A DNA stretch of 64,000 nucleotides, taken from NCBI GenBank assembly GCA_963662175.1, contig OY759227.1, forward strand, positions 3,876,501 through 3,940,500, read 5' to 3'. Made by a program: the position numbers and the translations under genes. The stretch comes from Aradus depressus (Eukaryota; Arthropoda; Insecta; Hemiptera; Aradidae). Below, piece after piece: positions 43,063 to 53,569 of this stretch (its first letter is position 1; each line of letters starts with the position of its first letter). Under the pieces are notes generated by a model. The model was not told where the DNA came from. It saw only the letters and a list, made by a program, of their open reading frames with translations, and ran no database searches.

Positions 43063-44514
43063 GATTTTTGCGGAAGGCATCAATACCTTTCATTTGAAAT
43101 ATGACTTGTCTTTTCAGACTAGTATTTTCAAAAGGTGCTTTCTCGAATTTCAAGTGTATTTCCGGTCTACAGTTATTCATCAAATTGCATTACTCCAGAA
43201 TAAAAGACAAAGGTGATATAGCTCATGGAAGACCAATTTCCAGTAACGGCAGCCATTTCAAAAAGCCAGTGAATCGAACTGTAGATTTGTGCTAAGTGCT
43301 TCAATACCTTTAATTTGGAACACAACTTGTCTTCTTAGAATAATATTATCTGGAGGGATTTTCTCGAATGTTTAGTGTATTTCCGGTCTACAGTTATACA
43401 TCAAATTGCATTACTCCAGAATAAAACATAAAGGTGCTACAGCTGATGGAAGACAAATTTCCATTAACGGCAGCCATTTCATAAATACAGTGAAGCGAAC
43501 TGTTGATTTTTCTGAAGGCATCAATACCTTTCATGTGAATCATAACTTGTCTTTTCAGACGAGTATTTTCAGAAGGTGTTTTCTCGAATTTTTTGTGTTT
43601 TTCTGATCTTCATGTGTACATCAAAATGCATGACTGCAAAAAAAAAGACACACGTGCTAAAGTTGATGGAAAACCTATCGCCAGTAATAACAGCCATTTG
43701 AAAAAGCCAGTGAATCGAACTGTAGATCTGTGCTGAGTGCTTCAATACCCTTAATTTGAAACACAAGTTGTCTTAGAATAATATTATCTGGGGGGACATT
43801 CTCGAAATTTTGTGTATTTCCTCTCTACAGTTATTCATCAAATTGCATTACTCCAGAATAAAAGAGAAAAGTGCTAGAGCTGATGGAAGACTTATCGCCA
43901 GTAACGGCAGCCATTTCAAAAAGTCAGTGTACCGAACTGTAGATTTGTGCGGAGTGCTTCAATACTTTTAATTTGAAACACAACTTGTCTTAGAATAATA
44001 TTATCTGGAGGGACATTCTCGAAATTTTAGTATATTTCCTCTCAACAGTTATACATCAAATTGCATTACTCCAGAATAAAAGAAAAAAGTGCTACAGCTC
44101 ATGGAAGACAAATTTCCAGTAACGGCAGCCATTTCATAAATACAGTGAACCGAACTGTTCATTTTTGCTGAAGGCATCAATACCTTTCATTTGAAACATA
44201 ACTTGTCTTTTCAGACTAGTATGTTCAAAAATTGCATTCTCGAATGTCAAGTGTATTTCCGGACTACACTTATTCATCAAGATGCATTACTCCAGAATAA
44301 AAGACGAAGGTGCTAGAGCTGATGGAAGACTTATTCCCAGTAACAACAGCCATTTCAAAAAGCCAACGAATCGAACTGTAGATTTGTGCCAAGTGCTTCA
44401 ATACCTTTAATTTGGAACAGAACTTGTCTTCTTAGAATAATATTATCTGGAGGGACTTTCTCGAAATTTTAGTGTATTTCCTCTCTACACTTATACATCA
44501 AATTGCATAACTCG

Positions 44515-47500
44515 AGAATAAAAGACAAAGGTGCTACAGCTCATGGAAGACAAATTTCCAGTAACGGCAGCCATTTCATAAATACAGTGAACCGAACAGT
44601 TGATTTTTGCTGAAGGCATCAATATTTTTCATTTGAAACATAACTTGTCTTTTCAGACTAGTATTTTCAGAAGGTGCTTTCTCGTATTTGAATTGTATTT
44701 CCGGTCTACAATTATACATCAAATTGCATTACTCCAGAATAAAAGACAAAGGTCCTAGAGCTGATGGAAGACTTATCGCCAGTAACGGCAGGCATTTCAA
44801 AAAGCCAATGTACCGAACTGTAGATTTGTGCGGAGTGCTTCAATACCTTTAATTTGGAACACAACTTGTCTTAGAATAATATTATCTGGGAGGACATTCT
44901 CGAACTTTTAGTGTATTTCCTATCCACAGTTGTACATCAAATTGCATTACTCGAGAATAAAAGACAAAGGTGCTACAGCTCATGGAAGACAAATTTCCAT
45001 TAACGGCAGCCATTTCATAAATACAGTGAAGCGAACTGTTAATTTTTGCTGAAGGCATCAATACCTTTCATATGAATCATAACTTGTCTTTTCAGACGAG
45101 TATTTTCAGAAGGTTTTCTCTCGAATTTTTTGTGTTTTTCTGATCTTCATGTGTACATCAAATTGCATTACTCCAGAATAAAAGAGAAAAGTGCTAGAGC
45201 TGACGGAAAACTTATCACCAGTAACGGCAGCCATTTCAAAAAGTCAGTGTACCGAACTGTAGATCTGTGCTGAGGGCTTCAATACCCTTAATTTGAAACA
45301 CAACTTGTCTTAGAATAATATTATCTGGGGGGACATTCTCGAAATTTTAGTGTATTTCCTCTCTACAGTTATTCATCAAAATGCATTACTCCAGAATAAA
45401 TGACAAAGGTGCTACAGCTCATGGAAGACAAATTTCCACTAACGACAGCCATTTCATAAATACAGTGAACCGAACTGTTGATTTTTGCGGAAGGCATCAA
45501 TACCTTTCATTTGAAACATAACTTGTCTTTTCAGACTAGTATTTTCAAAAGGTGCTTTCTCGAATTTCAAGTGTATTTCCGGTCCACAGTTATTCATCAA
45601 ATTGCATTACTCCAGAATAAAAGACAAAGGTGCTAGAGCTGATGGAAGACTTATTGCCAGTAACAACAGCCATTTGAAAAAGCCAGTGAATCGAACTGTA
45701 AATTTGTGCTAATTGCTTCAATACCTTTAATTTGGAACACAACTTGTCTTCTTAGAATAATATTATCTGGAGAGACTTTCTCGAATGTTTAGTGTATTTC
45801 CGGTCTACAGTTATACATCAAATTGGATTACTCCAGAATAAAAGACAAAGGTGCTACAGCTGATGAAAGACAAATTTCCATTAACGGCAGCCATTTCATA
45901 AATACAGTGAAGCGAACTGTTGATTTTTCTGAAGGCATCAATACCTTTCATGTGAATCATAACTTGTCTTTTCAGACGAGTATTTTCAGAAGGTGTTTTC
46001 TCGAATTTTTTGTGTTTTTCTGATCTTCATGTGTACATCAAATTGCATGACTGCAAAATAAAAGACACACGTGCTAGAGCTGATGGAAGACTTATCGCCA
46101 GTAACAACAGCCATTTGAAAAAGCCAGTGAATCGAACTGTAGATCTGTGCTGAGTGCTTCAATACCCTTAATTTGAAACACAAGTTGTCTTAAAATAATA
46201 TTATCTGGGGGGACATTCTCGAAATTTTGTGTATTTCCTCTCTACAGTTATTCATCAAATTGCATTACTCCAGAATAAATGACAAAGGTGCTACAGCTCA
46301 TGGAAGACAAATTTCCACTAACGGCAGCCATTTCATAAATACAGTGAACCGAACTGTTGATTTTTGCTGAAGGCATCAATATCTTTCATTTGAAACATAA
46401 CTTGTCTTTTCAGACTAGTAGTTTCAGAAGGTGCTTTCTCGAATTTGAAGCTTATTTCCGGTCGACAGTTATACATTAAATTTCATTACTCCAGAAAAAA
46501 AGACAAAGGTGCTATAGCTCATGGAAGACCAATTTCCAGTAACGGCAGCCATTTCAAAAAGCCAGTGAATCGAACTGTAGATTTGTGCTAAGTGCTTCAA
46601 TACCTTTAATTTGGAACACAACTTGTCTTAGAATAATATTATCTGGGGGGACATTCTCGAAATTTTAGTGTATTTCCTCTCTACAGTTATTCATCAAATT
46701 GCATTACTCCAGAATAAATGACAAAGGTGCTACAGCTGATGGAAGACAAATTTCCATTAACGGCAGCCATTTCATAAATACAGTGAAGCGAACTGTTGAT
46801 TTTTCTGAAGGCATCAATACCTTTCATATGAATCATAACTTGTCTTTTCAGACTAGTATTTTCAGAAGGTGCTTTCTCGTATTTGAATTGTATTTCCGGT
46901 CTACAATTATACATCAAATTGCATTACTCCAGAATAAAAGACAAAGGTCCTAGAGCTGATGGAAGACTTATCGCCAGTAACGGCAGGCATTTCAAAAAGC
47001 CAATGTACCGAACTGTAGATTTGTGCGGAGTGCTCCAATACCTTTAATTATGAACACAACTTGTCTTAGAATAATATTATCTGGGAGGACATTCTCGAAC
47101 TTTTAGTGTATTTCCTATCCACAGTTGTACATCAAATTGCATTACTCGAGAATAAAAGACAAAATTGCTACAGCTCATGGAAGACAAATTTCCATTAACG
47201 GCAGCCATTTCATAAATACAGTGAAGCGAACTGTTGATTTTTGCTGAAGGCATCAATACCTTTCATATGAATCATAACTTGTCTTTTCAGACGAGTATTT
47301 TCAGAAGGTTTTCTCTCGAATTTTTTGTGTTTTTCTGATCTTCATGTGTACATCAAATTGCATTACTCCAGAATAAAAGACGAAGGTGCTAGAGCTGATG
47401 GAAGACTTATTCCCAGTAACAACAGCCATTTCAAAAAGCCAGTGAATCGAACTGTAGATTTGTGCTAATTGCTTCAATACCTTTAATTTGGAAAAGAACT

Positions 47501-47590
47501 TGTCTTCTTAGAATAATATTATCTGGAGGGACTTTCTCGAAATTTTAGTGTATTTCCTCTCTACACTTATACATCAAATTGCATAACTCG
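44515..47590 (+). repeat. 3,076-bp (14-monomer) higher-order unit
   Basis: Landmarks of this unit recur 3,076 bp to the right in 47591 to about 48440: GAACAGTTGATTTTTGC at 44594 and 47670, GACAAAGGTCCTAGAGC at 44745 and 47821, and AGCTGACGGAAAACTTATC at about 45200 and 48276. The same 3,076 spacing appears in the first 13-kb copy (31441 against 34517). 3,076 bp is fourteen monomers. Confidence 0.85.
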
Positions 47591-48440
47591 AGAATAAAAG
47601 ACAAAGGTGCTACAGCTCATGGAAGACAAATTTCCAGTAACGGCAGCCATTTCATAAATACAGTGAACCGAACAGTTGATTTTTGCTGAAGGCATCAATA
47701 TTTTTCATTTGAAACATAACTTGTCTTTTCAGACTAGTATTTTCAGAAGGTGCTTTCTCGTATTTGAATTGTATTTCCGGTCTACAATTATACATCAAAT
47801 TGCATTACTCCAGAATAAAAGACAAAGGTCCTAGAGCTGATGGAAGACTTATCGCCAGTAACGGCAGGCATTTCAAAAAGCCAATGTACCGAACTGTAGA
47901 TTTGTGCGGAGTGCTTCAATACCTTTAATTTGGAACACAACTTGTCTTAGAATAATATTATCTGGGAGGACATTCTCGAACTTTTAGTGTATTTCCTATC
48001 CACAGTTGTACATCAAATTGCATTACTCGAGAATAAAAGACAAAGGTGCTACAGCTCATGGAAGACAAATTTCCATTAACGGCAGCCATTTCATAAATAC
48101 AGTGAAGCGAACTGTTAATTTTTGCTGAAGGCATCAATACCTTTCATATGAATCATAACTTGTCTTTTCAGACGAGTATTTTCAGAAGGTTTTCTCTCGA
48201 ATTTTTTGTGTTTTTCTGATCTTCATGTGTACATCAAATTGCATTACTCCAGAATAAAAGAGAAAAGTGCTAGAGCTGACGGAAAACTTATCACCAGTAA
48301 CGGCAGCCATTTCAAAAAGTCAGTGTACCGAACTGTAGATCTGTGCTGAGGGCTTCAATACCCTTAATTTGAAACACAACTTGTCTTAGAATAATATTAT
48401 CTGGGGGGACATTCTCGAAATTTTAGTGTATTTCCTCTCT
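47591..48440 (+). repeat. Partial second copy of the 3,076-bp unit
   Basis: Follows copy 2 of the 13-kb duplication and repeats the first about 850 bp of the 14-monomer unit. It ends where CAGTTATACATTAAATTGC replaces CAGTTATTCATCAAAATGC, after which another variant order begins. Confidence 0.8.
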
Positions 48441-51400
48441 ACAGTTATACATTAAATTGCATTACTCCAGAATAAAAGACAAAGGTGCTACAGCTGATGG
48501 AAGACAAATTTCCATTAACGGCAGCCATTTCATAAATACAGTGAAGCGAACTGTTGATTTTTCTGAAGGCATCAATACCTTTCATGTGAATCATAACTTG
48601 TCTTTTCTGTCTAGTATTTTCAGAAGGTGCTTTCTCGTATTTGAATTGTATTTCCGGTCTACAATTATACATCAAATTGCATTACTCCAGAATAAAAGAC
48701 AAAGGTCCTAGAGCTGATGGAAGACTTATCGCCAGTAACGGCAGGCATTTCAAAAAGCCAATGTACCGAACTGTAGATTTGTGCGGAGTGCTTCAATACC
48801 TTTAATTTGGAACACAACTTGTCTTAGAATAATATTATCTGGGAGGACATTCTCGAACTTTTAGTGTATTTCCTATCCACAGTTGTACATCAAATTGCAT
48901 TACTCGAGAATAAAAGACAAAGGTGCTACAGCTCATGGAAGACTTATCGCCATTAACAACAGCCAATTCAAAAAGTCATTGTACCGAACTGTAGATCTGT
49001 GCTGAGGGCTTCAATACCCTTAATTTGAAAAACAACTTGTCTTAGAATAATATTATCTGGGGGGACATTCTCGAAATTTTAGTCTATTTCCTCTCTACAG
49101 TTATTCATCAAATTGCATTACTCCAGAATAAATGACAAAGGTGCTAGAGCTGATGGAAGACTTATTGCCAGTAACAACAGCCATTTGAAAAAGCCAGTGA
49201 ATCGAACTGTAGATTTGTGCTAATTGCTTCAATACCTTTAATTTGGAACACAACTTGTCTTCTTAGAATAATATTATCTGGAGGGACTTTCTCGAATGTT
49301 TAGTGTATTTCCGGTCTACAGTTATACATCAAATTGCATTACTCCAGAATAAAAGACAAAGGTGCTACAGCTGATGGAAGACAAATTTCCATTAACGGCA
49401 GCCATTTCATAAATACAGTGAAGCGAACTGTTGATTTTTCTGAAGGCATCAATACCTTTCATGTGAATCATAACTTGTCTTTTCAGACGAGTATTTTCAG
49501 AAGGTGTTTTCTCGAATTTTTTGTGTTTTTCTGATCTTCATGTGTACATCAAATTGCATGACTGCAAAATAAAAGACACACGTGCCAGAGCTGATGGAAG
49601 ACTTATCGCCAGTAACATCAGCCATTTGAAAAAGCCAGTGAATCGAACTGTAGATCTGTGCTGAGTGCTTCAATACCCTTAATTTGAAACACAAGTTGTC
49701 TTAGAATAATATTATCTGGGGGGACATTCTCGAAATTTTGTGTATTTCCTCTCTACAGTTATTCATCAAATTGCATTACTCTAGAATAAATGACAAAGGT
49801 GGTACAGCTCATGGAAGACAAATTTCCACTAACGGCAGCCATTTCATAAATACAGTGAACCGAACTGTTGATTTTTGCTGAAGGCATCAATATCTTTCAT
49901 TTGAAACATAACTTGTCTTTTCAGACTAGTATTTTCAGAAGGTGTTTTCTCGAATTTTTTGTGTTTTTTTGATCTTCATGTGTACATCAAATTGCATGAC
50001 TGCAAAATAAAAGACAAAAGTGCTATAGCTCATGGAAGACCAATTTCCAGTAACGGCAGCCATTTCAAAAAGCCAGTGAATCGAACTGTAGATTTGTGCT
50101 AAGTGCTTCAATACCTTTAATTTGGAACACAACTTGTCTTCTTAGAATAATATTATCTGGAGGGACTTGCTCGAATGTTTAGTGTATTTCCGGTCTACAG
50201 TTATACATTAAATTGCATTACTCCAGAATAAAAGACAAAGGTGCTACAGCTGATGGAAGACAAATTTCCATTAACGGCAGCCATTTCATAAATACAGTGA
50301 AGCGAACTGTTGATTTTTCTGAAGGCATCAATACCTTTCATGTGAATCATAACTTGTCTTTTCAGACGAGTATTTTCAGAAGGTGTTTTCTCGAATTTTT
50401 TGTGTTTTTCTGATCTTCATGTGTACATCAAATTGCATGACTGCAAAATAAAAGACACACGTGCTAGAGCTGATGGAAGACTTATCGTGAGTAACAACAG
50501 CCATTTGAAAAAGCCAGTGAATCGAACTGTAGATCTGTGCTGAGTGCTTCAATACCCTTAATTTGAAACACAAGTTGTCTTAGAATAATATTATCTGGGG
50601 GGACATTCTCGAAATTTTGTGTATTTCCTCTCTACAGTTATTCATCAAATTGCATTACTCCAGAATAAAAGAGAAAAGTGCTAGAGCTGATGGAAGACTT
50701 ATCGCCAGTAACGGCAGCCATTTCAAAAAGTCAGTGTACCGAACTGTAGATCTGTGCTGAGGGCTTCAATACCCTTAATTTGAAACACAACTTGTCTTAG
50801 AATAATATTATCTGGGGGGACATTCTCGAAATTTTATTGTATTTCCTCTCTACAGTTATTCATCAAATTGCATTACTCCAGAATAAATGACAAAGGTGCT
50901 ACAGCTCATGGAAGACAAATTTCCACTAACGGCAGCCATTTCATAAATACAGTGAACCGAACTGTTGATTTCTGCTGAAGGCATCAATATCTTTCATTTG
51001 AAACATAACTTGTCTTTTCAGACTAGTAGTTTCAGAAGGTGCTTTCTCGAATTTGAAGCTTATTTCCGGTCGACAGTTATACATTAAATTTCATTACTCC
51101 AGAAAAAAAGACAAAGGTGCTATAGCTCATGGAAGACCAATTTCCAGTAACGGCAGCCATTTCAAAAAGCCAGTGAATCGAACTGTAGATTTGTGCTAAG
51201 TGCTTCAATACCTTTAATTTGGAACACAACTTGTCTTCTTAGAATAATATTATCTGGAGGGACTTTCTCGAATGTTTAGTGTATTTCCGGTCTACAGTTA
51301 TACATCAAATTGCATTACTCCAGAATAAAAGAGAAAAGTGCTAGAGCTGATGGAAGACTTATCCCCAGTAACGGCAGCCATTTCAAAATGCCAATGTACC

Positions 51401-51484
51401 GAACTGTAGATTTGTGCTGAAGGCTTCAATACCCTTTATTTGAAACACAACTTGTCTTAGAATAGTATTATCTGGAGGGACATT

Positions 51485-51970
51485 AGTAGGGGTAGACAGT
51501 CACTAGCTGGCTCAGTTAAATGACCCTAAGCTGATCTAGTAGTGCCCAGGCTTAAATGGACCATAGTAGGTCAGGTTTTAAAGGGTGAGTCACGCTGGGA
51601 CTCGTGGTTTAAAAGTCTCTTCTGGTGTGTGAAATGATTGTCAAACAGATGTAAACCTATCATTTATATATTTATTTTGGTATGTCATTCAACCGTGTAT
51701 GTAAACAAACGTCATCCAACCATCAGTGAGTGTGTCTTACAGATGTAATTCATATATTCATTTTGCTATCTCAGTGAATCGAAAAAAAAAAAATCGCTAG
51801 CGTCTGACAGGTCATTCAACCTTATATGTAAACAGACGATGAGAGGTCATTCAACCTTCAGTGAGTCATCAATCTCGTCGACCTTGGTCCAGACCACACC
51901 AAGATTTGCATATTATAATATTCAGTGAGGTAGGAAGTCAATGAAAAAAAATATAGAAAAAAATAAAAAA
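51485..51970. repeat. Terminal region of the virus-like element (probable terminal inverted repeat)
   Basis: First about 490 bp of the element, with no open frame of note. It begins AGTAGGGG at the satellite junction. Inside are related direct repeats: GTCATTCAACC with a following TGTAAACA block at 51684-51738 and again at 51811-51870, and a CAGATGTAA...TATTCATTTTG-like segment near 51648 and 51741. Polinton inverted repeats are often several hundred bp long. The partner copy would be outside the window, so the inverted-repeat nature is inferred from position. Confidence 0.6.
51684..51870 (+). repeat. Imperfect subterminal direct repeats
   Basis: GTCATTCAACC occurs at 51684, 51811 and 51846, with a variant GTCATCCAACC at 51711. 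The copies are followed by TATGTAAACA at 51699 and 51826 and by TCAGTGAG at 51723 and 51858. The main unit is offset by 127 bp. Such subterminal arrays may bind the transposition protein; that is inference. Confidence 0.7.
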
Positions 51971-51976
51971 TTTATT
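51971..51976 (-). terminator. Poly(A) signal for the small spliced gene
   Basis: AATAAA on the minus strand lies 7 bases after the TAA stop of the putative last exon at 51984-52062. Confidence 0.45.
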
Positions 51977-51983
51977 TATAAAA

Positions 51984-52062
51984 TTAATCCCAAAATTCAT
52001 CTTCCGTGTCAGCATGAGGGGCGGTGTAATATATTTCAGGGGGCTCGAAGTCGGGGTTTTCT
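51984..52062 (-). CDS. Putative last exon of the small gene at 52120-52317
   Basis: On the minus strand a long pyrimidine tract followed by TGTTATAG makes a strong 3' splice site at 52063. After it one reading phase gives a 26-residue acidic tail, beginning after one leftover base with ENPDFEPPEIYY and ending EDEFWD before a TAA at 51984-51986, with AATAAA just beyond. No perfect donor was found in the upstream frame: GTACGG near 52205 is in the right phase but weak, and GTAGGA near 52173 is in another phase. The exon is therefore a proposal. It may instead be a remnant of a once continuous frame. Confidence 0.35.
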
Positions 52063-52119
52063 CTATAACAGAAAAAAAAAAGAAGAATAAATACAAAATT
52101 AAAATTAAATTTATGTGAG

Positions 52120-52317
52120 TTAATGGATATATTTAAAATCATATTTGAAAATTATTTTCTCCTCTCCTCCTACCCTGCCCTCATATGTTAGGGTAAACCC
52201 GTACTCGGGCGACTCCCAGAAAAGGTTGTCGTCGATAACTTCATTATATTTTTCCGGGAGTCGTACCTCCCAAGTGTTTCCCCTCACTATGAGGACAGCG
52301 TTATTTATTTTTTTCAT
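52120..52317 (-). CDS. Small uncharacterised protein (65 residues)
   Basis: Starts MKKINNAVLIVRGNTWEVRL. It is a compact sequence with alternating hydrophobic and charged residues, several aromatic residues (two Trp, three Phe, four Tyr) and acidic patches; no membrane segment or known motif. It lies between the element terminus and the capsid module, on the same strand as the capsid genes. The opposite-strand frame (52145-52381) is a shadow with less protein-like composition. It may be the first exon of a two-exon gene, since a good splice acceptor and acidic exon lie just downstream at 51984-52062. Function unknown. Confidence 0.4.
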   Translation of the reverse strand: MKKINNAVLIVRGNTWEVRLPEKYNEVIDDNLFWESPEYGFTLTYEGRVGGEEKIIFKYDFKYIH

Positions 52318-52902
52318 GGATGAGAAACATTTTATGGGGAATGCTTCTCTTAGAGGGAGTTACGCCACCTCCCTGACGTAGGGGACGGGCACGGATTGTA
52401 ACCGTCTCAAGAAGCCCTGATGGCGGCGGCACAACTGGAACAATAAACAGAAAAAAATTAGTGAATTATTCTCAGCTCCCTCGATCATGCGGACAGATCT
52501 GAAAAAAAAAAATTAGACATAAAATTAAAAAAAAAGAAAAAAATAGTGCTTCTCTTGGTTCTTGATCATATAAATCAATTAAGCCTCCTCGCTACGTCAA
52601 AGCGGAAGCACATTTGAGGAAGTTGTGGGGGGGGGGGGGGGGGGGGGGTGGATAAGAGATGTCGGATGAAATGTGGACCACCGATAGCAAGCAGAGGAAA
52701 TTTAGGGCTCAGAATGAACTTTACACATTTTCTTCATCATATGTATCTGCATATCATTTTTATACAATCTTAAAATTCTTCTAGTGATTCGGGGGTCAAC
52801 TCAGTAGGTAATTCACAAGATGATAATTCTCGAGTTTGAGGGGGAAAAGTGAATTAGTTTAAAAAATGACCATGTGCATGAGTAGATATACCATCTTCAA
52901 GA
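52318..52902. other. Gene-free stretch with A-runs and a G22 tract
   Basis: No convincing gene. The stretch holds several runs of nine to eleven A (around 52500-52545), a run of 22 consecutive G at 52627-52648, and scattered stop codons in all frames. It may contain the promoter of the plus-strand gene at 52903; no TATA box was clear. Confidence 0.6.
52627..52648 (+). repeat. Homopolymer run of 22 G
   Basis: Twenty-two consecutive guanines on the plus strand. Such a run can form a G-quadruplex, mutates in length easily and is prone to sequencing error. Confidence 0.95.
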
Positions 52903-53460
52903 ATGTGCGCAATGGAGTTGTATCTTGTAACAGAGTTTGCTCTCAACAAGTCCAAGACCAAGGTCATCAAGGTAGGACTTCTCAACCAGTCACCAGTAGT
53001 GGTATTTTGCCACAAGAAGGTATCAATTTATTTGGACACGGCAGATTGGACAGGACTCTTCACCAACATAGGACCTATTCAAAACTACATCAACCCCAAA
53101 GGAAGAAAAAGACCTCTCCAAGACCCACTTCGAATACGCAACATAGTATTCAAATTTGGACTCACTGGAAGAAACCGAAGTGTGAGTATATCAAATTCAT
53201 ACCCTTGGGTCACAATGTGTCTGAATAGTCCTTCTCCTTACATGTCGGTGTCGTCTCAGCCAGAAATCAAGCTCAATAAAAGTGAAGTGATATTTATGCT
53301 CAAGTCTTGTGAGAAAAATGACTATTCTTTAAAACTTTTACTATCAGTAATATCAAAATGCTTTGAATTTTTTTCATTACCAACATCAACTGAAGAGTCT
53401 ATAGTGAATTTAAACACTGTAAACTTGAATGAAATGTATGCATTATTTATGAATAAATGA
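52903..53460 (+). CDS. Uncharacterised protein of the virus-like element (185 residues)
   Basis: Open from ATG at 52903; the second Met at 52912 gives MELYLVTEFALNKSKTKV and is the more natural start. The protein is soluble-looking, with a basic centre (NPKGRKRPL at about 66-74), no Cys cluster and no membrane segment, and a C-terminal half rich in Ser, Leu and Asn. I do not recognise a domain. It is transcribed towards, and ends tail-to-tail with, the minus-strand gene at 53570-53830, about 110 bp apart. An AATAAA overlaps its stop codon (53452-53457). It sits on the left shoulder of the capsid module, so it probably belongs to the element. The overlapping 120-codon frame at 52866 is a shadow. 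Confidence 0.6.
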   Translation: MCAMELYLVTEFALNKSKTKVIKVGLLNQSPVVVFCHKKVSIYLDTADWTGLFTNIGPIQNYINPKGRKRPLQDPLRIRNIVFKFGLTGRNRSVSISNSYPWVTMCLNSPSPYMSVSSQPEIKLNKSEVIFMLKSCEKNDYSLKLLLSVISKCFEFFSLPTSTEESIVNLNTVNLNEMYALFMNK

Positions 53461-53569
53461 TTATAATCATACTTGTTTATTTTCATATTTCCTATTATTT
53501 TTACAACTTTTGGGGTTTTTTAAAAAAAAAGAAAAAAAAATATGGTTGAATTTAAATTTATTATCAGCA
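53461..53569. other. Convergent 3' ends between two genes
   Basis: AT-rich spacer between the plus-strand 185-residue gene and the minus-strand 86-residue gene. It contains AATAAA-like hexamers and A-runs suited to 3' end formation on both strands, and no gene. Confidence 0.5.

Larger units (their letters stand above)
34523..47591 (+). repeat. 13,069-bp tandem duplication of satellite, copy 2
   Basis: Near-identical second copy of 21454-34522. Matching landmarks include 35331 against 22262, 36705 against 23636, 42274 against 29205 and 46699 against 33630, all 13,069 apart. The match runs on to 47637, then fails at one base and a new register (offset 3076) takes over. Copy 2 carries the same inverted segment and truncated monomer. 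Confidence 0.93.
10953..51484 (+). repeat. ~220-bp satellite array, right block (about 184 monomers)
   Basis: Continuation of the array at 1-5350 in the same orientation. A-type (~218 bp) and B-type (~221 bp) monomers often alternate. A third variant, here called C, has the B front half but ends TTTTTGTGTTTTTCTGATC, ATGTGTACATCAAATTGCATGACTG and then AAAGACACACGTGCTAGAG. Variants are shared over long distances in blocks, which shows growth by unequal exchange. The array ends within a monomer at GGGACATT, where the virus-like element begins. No gene is present; the open frames of 60-93 codons here recur with the monomer and are chance. Confidence 0.97.

Noticed and set aside
11259..50573. About thirty open frames of 63-93 codons in the right satellite block
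   Set aside because: Same reason; identical frames at an offset of 13,069 bp reflect the duplication, not conserved genes.
10953..51484. CRISPR-like array
   Set aside because: Units are ~220 bp, directly adjacent and homologous along the whole length; no short repeats with unique spacers.
10953..51484. CENP-B box or other known centromere protein motif in the satellite
   Set aside because: I looked for a TTCG...GGAA...CGGG-type pattern in the A and B consensus and saw none; centromere function stays unsupported.
52145..52381. 78-codon plus-strand frame at the left of the virus-like element
   Set aside because: Overlaps the more protein-like minus-strand 65-residue frame; composition is rich in Ser, Thr and Pro as expected of an antisense frame.
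52866..53228. 120-codon plus-strand frame
   Set aside because: Out-of-phase shadow of the longer 185-residue frame, with low-complexity Gln/His/Arg composition.
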